Shown piece after piece: positions 38,701-50,700 of a DNA stretch of 64,000 nucleotides. The position numbers and the translations under genes are program-made. Origin of the DNA: Strigops habroptila (lineage: Eukaryota; Chordata; Aves; Psittaciformes; Psittacidae); assembly GCF_004027225.2 (NCBI RefSeq), contig NC_044302.2, positions 37,091,449 to 37,155,448 of the forward strand, written 5' to 3'. The notes below the pieces were generated by a model. The model was not told the origin of the DNA. It was given only the letters and a program-made list of their open reading frames with translations, and made no database searches. Position 1 is the first letter of the stretch, and every line of letters starts with the position of its first letter.

Positions 38701-41700
38701 CCAACTCTTGGGCTTCAAGGGAGGCCAGAGAATACCAGACATGAGTGGGATGAGGAACAGCGTGAGGCAAAATTGTCAGGTTCAATCACACATGCATTTC
38801 AAAAGAGCAGTGCAGCATGGAAACTCCCAAGTATACACTACATGACACAGCAGTATTTTTAAGACTTACTTGCTTGAGCCTGGAGCCTGACTGGTGTCCA
38901 TCATTGCCTTGGGCAGCCTGCTATTCTTATATGGCAATGTGCTGTAGACAGATCAAAACAGCCTGTACCATACTGACATCTCCATACTACAAATTTGTTT
39001 CAAAAATACCTATAACACAGGTTTTGGTGTTCACTTACACCTACCAGTATGGTTAGACGGTTTGTTGCTCTTAAACACTCTATTTACTTACCATTCATAT
39101 TCCCTTTTCCCTCACCCATAAATTAATCCCTACTTCACAGTTAAACCTATAAGCCTGATCTATCATGCCTTTTCCCCCCTTAACCATTACTCTTCCTGAA
39201 CCTCTGCTGCCTGAACTCACTCCCTCCAGCTGCTTTCAGGTGGTGAAAAGCTAGAGCAGCTCAATATGCTAATCCTCCTGACTGCTGTGTGTGGAAATGC
39301 TGAGCTATCTCATGCCAGTCTGGTCAGCTCTCCAGGATAGACTTCTGGAGCTGAGAACAGGGAGAATGTACCCCAAAACAGCAAAAGTTTCCCCCAAAAC
39401 ATCTCAGGCATGAGGAGGCTCACTGGTGCAGCACATGCCACTGATCATAGCAAATAGGTGTATTCCTACTAGCTAATATGGTTTTGCTATTGTCTACCCT
39501 TCACCCTACCTCCGATAAACCCCCTTCACATAACAAAAAACTGTATAAGGATTTGTCCTTACACTTCTGATAACTATAGCTCCACAAAGCACCCAAGTTC
39601 CTAGTAGGTGTCTTTAAGGTATCAGAAAAATCTTAGCTGACCTTCTGGAGAAGGGAAGATCACAGGTATGACCTAAAACCAGCAGAGTACTGCTCATCAA
39701 ATCATAAGCAAATTAAAGCACTCCTTACATTTTCATGTGTGAGTCAGGATTCATAAATATTTTGTAAAAAGAGCACAAAAGTCAGCAATCCATGGGAAAA
39801 AAAAAAAAAAAAAGAAGTGCATTTAAGAAACAAAACTACGCTCATTACAATTGTTAGAAATAGTTGCATATAAGTGAACTGTATTTGCAAATATCAGGGC
39901 AAAGCATGTAAACTTTATGACATCAGGACTTTGTTGATATGAAAATAAAAGAAATTTCAAACTGAACATATATTGTGTATTTGGTACTACTAATAAAGCC
40001 TATTTAAACAAACAATGCTACTACTAACAAGCCTATTTAAAATAACAGCTAAAAAAATAAAAACAAAAAGAAAAATGTAGTCTCTAGTTTCCAAGAAAAG
40101 AATAGTTGTTATAGTGAGTATTTTCAGAGCCAAGGCTTGCACTTACTATAGGGTTATATATGTTATCTAAGTGAGTTAAACTAAGCATTAATTGCAAGCA
40201 CTCTAACTAAACTTTTTGCAAGAGATGTTTCTTTTCCCTTTTTAAATATACACCAATAATTGAACTGAGCAATTTAAGATTAAATCACAGAAAAGGGAAA
40301 GTTCTATGAAATACATTAACCAAGGCAGTGGACTAAGTTTCATGCTAGTGAAGCATTCAGAAGCACATTATTCGTCAACATATTTTAAAAGTCAGAGGAA
40401 CTTCATCTCTTCTGATTTGAATGGTTTCTGTGAAACAAAACTTTCTGACAGACAGGTGTGTCAAGTTCCTCATACTGCAGAAAATTTTCTGAATTTCAAA
40501 AGGTTTTCTTGTTTGGCATTAACCTTCTCCAGGACTTGAAAAATCCATACTCCCTGTGAAAATTATGCTGTGTCATATTAATGAGGATTTTTCCAGAGGA
40601 AAATAATTAAAGACAGCAATTTAAACTGTTTTCTTGTTCTCTTCAGAACTAGCTTGAATAAGAAGCAATGAACAGAACTAATGTGAGAGAGATGCGGTAG
40701 TAGGCCAGAGTTTGGAAAGCCAGCTTCAAAGAACAACTGTTTTTGACAATCCCAATATAGACTTCAATATGTGAACACTTCTCAGGCATATGTAAGAGGT
40801 AACAAAAACTCTGAAACTGTACAGTGGTTACTGTCTTTAATTCCCCACAACCACACAAACCTTTCTACAAAGCTTGTTCAGATTCACCCCAAAGGACACC
40901 CACACTACTTGGTCTGCCTGGTAACAAGTCTAAATAGTTTAAAAGCCACAAGTTACAACAAACTAGTCCCCCAGCCCACAAACTGCAGATCAGTTATGTA
41001 GGAGGAAAAATGCATCTTGAATAACAAGCGATTCAATTTCAATTGTTTGCAAAACTGTAGCCAAACCAGTATTTCCCTAGGGCTTAATGTGAGTGAGCAT
41101 TGGTGCAACCCCTCAGGTGCAACCCCTCTGTAAATGGAGCATACATATCAGGTCATCATGTTACCTTAGAAGCCCTCTTATCCCGCTTCCTCTCTTTTAT
41201 ACAAAAATGATTAATCTTGCAACAGCTGTTAGACTGCTGCATTACTGCAAATGATCAACCAAAAGAGTGCAGGGTAATTTCTCCTCTAGTGTCCATAATC
41301 ATGCTTAGTACAATGTATGTGTAAATATCCATCAAAAACACAATGATGTACTGTACCTTTTGGTTCTGTTGGGTAACGATTGGATTTACTGACTAGCTGT
41401 TTGAAAGGCCTTGACAAAGGAACCAAAGTATCACAAAAGGCCCAAATACTAAGAGATAATGTTACTTAAGCTATTCTTATACCCAGAATTGAGTCTATTC
41501 AGATAAAGAAATCGGTTATTCTTTCAGAAACTAACAGCTAAAGGAAGAGGCTCAAAACATTTCAGGATCCCAAATCAAGATGACAGACTTTGGCAGGCTT
41601 AAAAGCAGAGGAGACGGAGCAGGACAAAGACTGTTAATATTCAAGGATCACCTCCTCCAGGTTCAGGAGCAATGCACCCTGACAAAGAGGAAGTTGAGCA

Positions 41701-44700
41701 GGAATGCCAGGAGGCCTGAGTGGATGAATAAGAAGCTCCCAGACAAACTCCAACACAAAAAGAAGGCCTACAGATGGTGGAAGCAAGGATGGGTAGCCTG
41801 GGAGGAACACAGAGAAAGTCAGAGCAGCCAGGGATCAGGTTAGGAAAGTTGTGGTCAACGGCTCAATGTCCAATTGGAGACCAGTAAAAAGCAGTGTGCC
41901 TCAGGGGTCGGTGTTGGGACTGATCCTGTTCAACATCTTTGTCAGTGACATGGGCAGTGGGATTGAGTGCGCCCTCAGCAAGTTTGCTGATGACACTGCT
42001 CTGTGGTTCGGTCGACAGCCAGAAGGGATGGGATGGGATCCAGAGGGACCTTGACAGGCTTGAGAGGTGGGCCAATGCCAGCCTCAAAGTTCAACAAGGC
42101 CAAGTGCAAGGTCCTACATCTGGGTCAGGGCAATCCCAAGCACATATACAGGCTGGGTGGATGATGGATTGAAAACAGCCCTGAGGAGAAGGACTTGGGA
42201 GCATTGGTTGGTGAGAAGCTCCACATGTCCTGGCAGTGTGCACTCACAGCTCTGAAACCAACCATGTGCTGCGCTGCACCAAAAGGAGCGTGATCAGCAG
42301 GTCAAGGGAGGGGATCCTGCCCCTCTACTCTGTTCTGGGGAGAGCCCTGCTCTGCAGTCCTGCATCCACCTCTGGGGCCCCCAGCACAAAAGGGACATGG
42401 ACCTGCTTGAGTGAGTCCAGAGGAGGCCATGAAGATGATCAGAGAGCTGGAGCCCCTCTCCTATAAAGACAGGCTGAAATAGTTGGCCTTGTTCATCCTG
42501 CAGAAGAGAAGGCTCAGGGAGACTTCCAGTCCCTAAAGGGGGCATACAAGAAATCTGGAGAGGGACTTTTTATCAGGACATGTAGTGACAGGACAAGGGA
42601 GAATGGTTTTAAGCTGACAAGTGGTAGATTTAGATTAGACATTAAGAAAAAATTCCTTACTGTTCAAGGCGAGGTTGGACAGGGCTTTGAGCAACTTGGC
42701 CTCGTGGAAGGTGTCCCTGTCTGTGGCAGGGGTTTGTAATTAGATGATCTTTAAGGCCCCTTCCAACCCAAGCCATTCTATGAAGAAATCTATCTAGGCA
42801 GCACCCTGGAGTCATGCTGGCAACATGCTTCTAGCAGAGTTGACTGCAAGGGCTTAATATGAAATGTGTTAATTCTTGAAAGGACATCCTGCCAACCATG
42901 CTGCAGACTAAAGGCCTCCTCCTCAGCATAGACTTTCCTTGACACCATCACTCCCTGAAGGGGCAATCACCTCAACTTCTTTTCGCAAGCCTAAAGTTTT
43001 AAACCTTCTTTCAGAAGGTATGGCCCAACATTCCACTAAACATCTTCATTATGCCCCAAAAGCCTGAACAAACCTTTTTTGGATGTGTAATCAGAATTCA
43101 GAGTACTTTATCTGATAAGCTTATGTTCATATTTTACACAGTTGAATTATTTCACCCCTAGACTGAAGAAAACACGTTTTCCATTTGTAAGCTCTGTTTA
43201 GATTCCTGCTGTCCTACTCATATCAGTTTAGAGTAGTTTACATACTGGAAAAACTAACAATAGTGTTCAGGTTGAGGATTTAGATGTTGTGTGTTTCTAC
43301 AAAGTCTGGCCACTCAGAAGCAAAATGCCTTCAGTAGCTCTACAGCCATGCTCCAGTGTTAAGTGGCACAAGGCACTGTTTAGGAGAAAATATGCCTCCT
43401 AAAAATACGTGCTTCAGAATAATGTTATGATTTCATCGACCTCTAAACCCAAGTATCACTTCTACTGTGCAAATGGAAAGCCAAACACTAACTAGCATTG
43501 AGACTCCAAAACTGTCAAAACAGACAGAAAATCAGCTACAGCTACCTTAGTCACAAAACAGCAGAAAGCTGCTTAAGAGCTGCTATAATAAATGTTAAAG
43601 ATAGCCATAATGTACACATTTAGTATTTGTATAATCTTGTATACTTGTTACATAGCCTGTACTTAAGGCTGAAAAGTGAAGGAAATAAAACAGCTGACTC
43701 TGAGGTACTGGATTTCTTATGTACTTAGTATGACAGATATACAGCCAGCAGATGTATTTATACCAAATATGGAGAGACACAAAGCATTAATCAAGGAGCA
43801 GAGATATGAAACCCTGCATGAGGGAAAGGGTCAGTTTGTTAATATGAATAGGTATGAACCAGACTGAGATTTAAGTGCCTCAGGTTGTCCAAGGAGCAGG
43901 CCCATTCTTTTCTCATGAGATCACAGTCAAACACGGCATAATGCAGACAAAGTTATACAGCTGCACGTTAACTGAATATGACATGCATATGAATGAACAC
44001 GAATATACATCACATGTTTCTCTATACATTTCTAAGCTGAAACAGGTCTGCAAGCACAGGTAGAATCTCTGTTTCAGCTAGCACTGAAAGAGGAACCAAA
44101 CCAATTGTTAAAGACTTTTAAAAATTGTGAATCTTACTTTATATATCAAGGTAATTAATTTCAGAAGTATTTACTGTGATCTATTTCACAGCTATCTCTT
44201 GGAACACAATTGCTGACCTGTGAGTAGTTTTGTATGTCTGTGTTGCAATGTTTTTATTAAAAGGATGAATGGAATTATTGAGTTAATACTGAACAGAAGC
44301 CCCTCCAGTACTGTTAAGGATAGAGGAAGTTCTGAGTTTTTTTTCCTCAACTGAACAGACATTTCACATAATAAGCAGATCAAGTTTCACACCACCTTAC
44401 CACTTGGACATCAGCAAGCTCACTGTGACAGTGCAGACGTCATTAGCAAGTATGTAAATTCTCCGCTTTAAATACCATCTATTATTAACTATCTGTATTC
44501 CCTGTCTAATCAAAACCAGACTGCTATCAAGTTCTGCAGAAAAAAAAAGACAAACAAAACACCACAGAAGAATTCCCTGTGCTCTGAAACATGAGACACC
44601 ATAACAAGATATTTTGTTAAGTTAACACTGGAACAGGAACATAAGCCATTTAGCTTTCTTGTCTTTTCAAGAGTTTCCGTTTCAGATATCCACTTCAAAA

Positions 44701-47700
44701 AGCAAACGTCTTCTCATATGTATCTTTACTCAACTCCACAAGATTCCCATGATGCAGTTTTTATGGGACTCCAAGCAGGGTTACTAACAACTATTTACAT
44801 GAACACAGCCAGGGCTAAATCCAGTACATGACACAAATCTTCAATAGATGCATTTCTGAAAAAATGTGAAGCAAAAGACCTTAAGGGAGATATTCATTCA
44901 CATCTACTTTGGACTGGAGCACGTGTTCTTTTCATTTTCCAACTCACTGGCAGCCTTTAGGAGGAAAAGATTTCCCACCTTCTAGTTCTAGCCTATGTTA
45001 TTTTTTAACCCAGAACAATAAAAAAAATAGGACCACAATTTCTACTGAAGAGGAAGTATGCAATCTCGTATCAGATCCCATTTTTACCTTTAGCTTCCAG
45101 AGCTAACAGGAAAAAAAGTAAAAGAAAGAAGAATTCCTCATCTACAACTGTTCAGGGTACAGAAAAGAGGGCAAAGGCACTTAAGTGTCAGGTCTACCAA
45201 TTGTTCTATGCTGAATTCAGAAAAAAAAGGATAAATACTGCATCTAAACACAATCCACATGTTCACTATGACCTCCTAAGCGTCTATCAATTAGATCTTC
45301 TCCATAACTCAGGCAGAAACAACACAAATCTCCTCCTGGAACAACACAAGTATCTTTACAAATGAGGCTTGATCACCAGAGCATAAGCATAAATGTTTGG
45401 CATCATTACCTGAAGCTACATCTCTGTTTTTTTGAGAAAAACTCCAGAGCAACATGCCTCCACATATTACAAGACTTGGCTGCTAGTTTTCCAGTATTAC
45501 TGTGATTCTGAAAAAAGTTTATGCCACAGAATCACACAAGTTGAGTATTTTCATCAAACTGAATTAGGTTGTGGTTTGGTTTTTTTTTCTTTTTGAAAAG
45601 GCAAAAAAATAAAATCAGACACCAGCAAGTCTATTAATAACTGCTATTAAGAATGCAGAACAGTTACAGATGATGATAGAGGTATGGGAGCAATCTTGCC
45701 AACACCATTATTTTTTTTTTTCTTCAACAGCAGAGAAAGGAAAAGTTAAAAAATGAAGCTGACATGAATCACTTGATCAGAAGCTTCTGTTTCATGGCAT
45801 GTTTAGGAATAATGACTCAATATGCTGCATATAAACAATGAATCAATATGCTGCACACAAAGTGTTTTAATCAATGTACATGGGAAAAAAATAATTTTGG
45901 TTCTTTATACAGGTTGTACACAAAGAGAAGGGATGCCAGAGAACAATGGTTTTGTAGGTTCCCCAGCAAGAACAGTGCAAAACACCAACTGAGATAAAAA
46001 TGAACATTTAATTGTGTCTATCTCCCCTGTTTCCTCACACCTTCCATCAAGGACAATAGGGGATCAAAGTGAAATCACTGTTGGAGGTTCATCATTTACC
46101 AAGGGACTGGCAATGCTGAATTTCTCATCATTATCTCTGCAACCTATGATTTTTCTTACAGACCTGCCTCTGTGCTCACAGAAAAGACAGAACAATGTAG
46201 GTAAACTATTATTTCACAGTAGGAAATACTAGCTTCCAACAATGGGTCTCATTGACACTATTCACAACAGTGCCTTTTGACTCTGATATATATGTATATA
46301 TAGAACCATTTTCTTTCCAAAGTCTTGGGAAAAGGTATTTTTATTAGAATCAGATGTGACATGTGGTAGCCAGATACCTGCTAGGGACTTAATTTTCTGT
46401 CACCAGGCCACTGCCTGAATGTTCTGTAAGACTCCTTCTTCAGTATGAGCCTTTGCACTGGCCACACACTGTCCTCCATGGCAACACCCATTCTGTCCTA
46501 TGCTGCCATAGCATATTTACGTGTATTGTAAACTTTGATAAAAACAATGGGCATATATCTAATTTTGTTATTTACTGGACTTTTTTTATACTACAACATT
46601 TCTTCTTGTCCAAAAAAGGCTGAACAAACCTAAATGCCCCTTCTTGAACTAGTATAGCACAAATGGTAGCTACAAAATTACCACCAAGAAAGCCTTTTGG
46701 CTAGGTGGTCTGTCTTTCATAAACATCCTAAACTAAGATTCCCAGAGGACTAAACCACTGAGGCATCTACAGGAATGCTAGAGGACATGCCTAGGTATGG
46801 TTGTTTCTTGGGGAGATGTCAGGAATTGTTGTTTCGTAGTAACATAACTAGAAGGCTTCCCCCATCTATCCACAGAGGTGGAAGGCTTCAGTCTGCCTCT
46901 ACATCCTCTACCCTGCTGAATTTCTCTGCTGCCTGTTTGCAATCTTCACACCATTACCTGCCTCTTTCTGGAAGCTTATTAACCTCCTTCACCTTACTGT
47001 GCTATTTTCACAATGCCAGTCTGTGCCAGTTAGAAGTTTAGTTAAAGGACATGTATTTCAGTACAGCACTAAAGCTCAGTTACTAGTGAAGTAAGAAGAG
47101 GCAACTGTGTTCTCCCTATACCCCCTGGTTCTCCATTTTATTTAGGTGTCCCACCTGCCAGTACTTAATTCCATTACTGTAACAATCACCCAAGCATGAG
47201 ACAGCACATTATGCCATTTTACAAAGAAGACACAAGGGCCTTATACAGTGGGCTGGCAGGGAGCAGATGCCCATGTCTTCCTGGAATTTCCCACTTCTAT
47301 TATCTGGAAGGAAAAATGGGCGTTTCAAGTATTTGTTTACAGAAAACATAATCCCTCTGTAATTTTGTGTAGCTCAGAAATCTTCCTAGATAAAATAAGA
47401 AGTTTCTTTTCAAGGAAAAGTGGAGGAACAGGGAAAAACAACTTGTTCTACTGTATTCTGATTATCTGCAGAGAAATTATTTGCTCTGATCAGCCTAGCT
47501 GGATCCAGACAGCTACCTATGAATTTTGGTTAAAATAAGTACCACAAAAGAGGTCTGTAAAGGTTGCTAGACTAAACACAAGATCTTTCTGGCGTAACAG
47601 TAACACAAGTCTAAAAAGGTTAACAGAAAAGAAATGGTCTTGGCAACAGCTATGTACAGACCATTAATCCCAGCAGCGGTATCATTAGATAAGCACATAA

Positions 47701-50700
47701 TTTCTAACCACATGACTGCAACATTTTTGGAGATGGTGGTAAGAAGACAATACTGTGATACTATGTTTATGCATCACCTGTGAAATAGCAGCAGCAAATC
47801 CTGCTGCCCAAAGCTTATCTGTAGTATTATGTTGCCTAACAAGTGTTTGTCACAGAGACTGCATATAACCAGTAAAGGCAGAGCATTTGGGCGTATTTCA
47901 AGTTAGCCAATGAAGCAGCTCGGTACAAAGAAAAGGCTGTTCAGATTCATGGTGTGCATTTACACATAGCACAACTATCTTTAAAAAGTTTCTTCTGGAA
48001 CTTCAGGATGTATATACTGTGAACAAAGTAAGAATAACAGGAACGTAATACAAAATAGGAGCTATTAAAAATCATCATCATGAACAAATGGAGGTCATCC
48101 AGAATGGAAACCTCTTTTCTGTCACAGCTCAAATTTACATGATTCACTTTGCAAGGCTATCCTTCTTTTCAGATCATGCATTATAATTTTTGCTATAAAA
48201 AACAGGAAAAAACCACCAGGGAAGAATTAAAAAATATGATACTTACAGATCATGAATAAAGTAGGTACATACCTACATCTTTTTCCCTTCACAGAAAAAC
48301 CCCAACCCATAGAAGTTTGGCTGCTGGAAAGGAGTTAACCTGGTTCAAAGCTGAAATAAAACTTTGAATCAGTAATAAAAACCCGCTCCTTTCTTCTCTG
48401 CATTGAGTATTTCCCTCAAGTAAGACAGTTTAGGAAAAAAAGTTAGCGAGTTGTGATTATGCACAGGTCAGTCGATTAATGTCTTTTAACTTATCAACTG
48501 ATAAACAGTTATTAGGAAACATCTGTTATGGCAGCATAACACATCAGGCAAACAAATCACATTCCCTCTTTTCCCAGAATTATGTAGTTTGCCTGCCTGT
48601 AAGCATTTTCCACTGCTTTCAGTAGAATATTTTCCCCAGCATCCGCAATGTATTTTTTCTCAAAAAAATCCAAAACCCAAAAACCCAGTAACAAAACAAC
48701 AACAACAAAACCCCTACCAAAAAAAAAACCCTCAAAAAACCACCCACTAAGACTTTCCTAACCTTTTAGAGTCTTAAGTCCCAGCCTCCTCATTTCTTTA
48801 AGTTACACTCAGTAACTGGAAATTACCTTATGCTGTAAGGGAACAGAATGTGCCACTTAATGTAGTGGGGTGTCTTACCATACAGTAACTCAGCACATTG
48901 CCCTAATACAGACAGATTTAACTGTATTAGGCCAAATACTACCTGTGGAAACCAGAAAATACTATACTGACTTCAACAGAAGCAGGTATGTGTGAAAGCA
49001 GAAGGAGGCTTACATGGAATACAGACTGCTCGTTACTATACCTCTGCCATTTCTACTTAATACACCACACTCTGTTTTCAACAATACAACATCTGTTCCA
49101 CCAGCTGTCCCTGCACCGGGGCTGACAGCTTCTGAGGAAGGCCCAATTCCACCACAAACACAACACACCCTACTTTCAAATGAAAAAAATAAATATCCTC
49201 TAAATACAATGCAAGGTCAAATCCTTTTTGGACTGAGGCCAATCAGGATGTAACGGTCACAGAACATCACTTGGAAGGCTTTTTCTGTCCAAGAACTTTT
49301 GATTTGCTTGGGAGGAATTCCACGTAATGACAAGCTTTTGGCACATTGCTATTTTGGGTCTGGATAATAGCAGCGCCCGTCTTCCACACAGATTTATCTC
49401 TGGGGTTGTACAACCCACAGAGATATACTGCATGCTTTTTGAAGATATAACTGTTGCTAAACATAGAATCATAGAATAGTTTGTGTTGGAAGGGATCCTC
49501 AAACATGCAAGAGAAGCCCATTTTCTAAATCAGTGTCAACATACTTAACTCTTTCTGTATAAAGTTCCTGAATCACTTCCCAGATCTAATCTTGCAATAA
49601 TAAAGAAAAAACAATCCAAGAAGAAACAAAAAGCCAAACAAAAAACAATTACCCCCAAACCAACCAAAAAACAACACCCCAAAACATTTTTGCAGCATCT
49701 ATCCTTCAGAAGAACCTATCCTCCAGCAACACCTTCGTGAAAGCAGCAGAAGCATACTGAGCTATAAAGTCCATCTCTAAACTGAACATGTTAAGCATAC
49801 CTCCTGAAAGTTTAGATTACAGTACTCGCATAAATCTTTCTCCCCTGAGCTTTGAAAAACACTCTAAGATTCCCTGAGCCTCTATAATGCTGCTAGATTT
49901 TTTTTTTTCCCCTCCCCCCAATAGAGGTCAGCGTGAGCTGAAGGGAAAGATAACATGAAGGGAATGAAACTCCACCACAACCACACACAATTATGAAATT
50001 TTCTAAAACCAAATTTTCAGCTATCCAACTTTTAGCGAGTTCACTTCTAACTGAATCAAAACCAATATTCTCTTCTTACTCTTCAGCTGAACAATCTGCC
50101 CTGTAGCTTCACGTTTAGTCAAACCAAAGTTACTTGATTTCAAAGGTTAACTCACAGTCAAATGAACATGACAGTTTCTCAGAAGGACCCAGCTACCTGT
50201 TAAATGGGATTGGCAAATAAATTCCAGCTTTTGTTTCCAGCCAGCAACTACTTAAACAATTTTCTAGTTTAAGACAAAGCATTTCAACTTCTTTTGCCTG
50301 CCCAGTCTTTTCACGCTCCTACTGCTCAGGCTAGTACTGCTGAACACTGCAGCTTGCAGCCTTACAGACCACCTAGCTTTCCCTGCATCACACCTACCTC
50401 CTACTGAACAGCAAAAATTGACAGCTAAAAAAAGCAGAGTCATAGTGAGTGAGACCTCCATTTACCACACTGGTTAAGACTGACCTCACTTCTACATCTG
50501 TAGCTGATCCAGCACTCAAAGATTAAACACCTGGAGACAGAACAGAAGGTCAGTTAGCTGACATACGTGCAATGCCTCTGACATCAACCTTTCTATACAG
50601 TACCTTGGACTCCTAGTCCTGGTCTCAAGAGAAAAATCAGATACAGATCTTGCATACCTGAAGAACTTCATTAGGTTCATTCGCATAATTCTGCATGAGG

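Noticed and set aside
38449..38742. 97-codon minus-strand open frame in intron 1
   Set aside because: No splice sites in a fitting phase and no family resemblance. Treated as chance.
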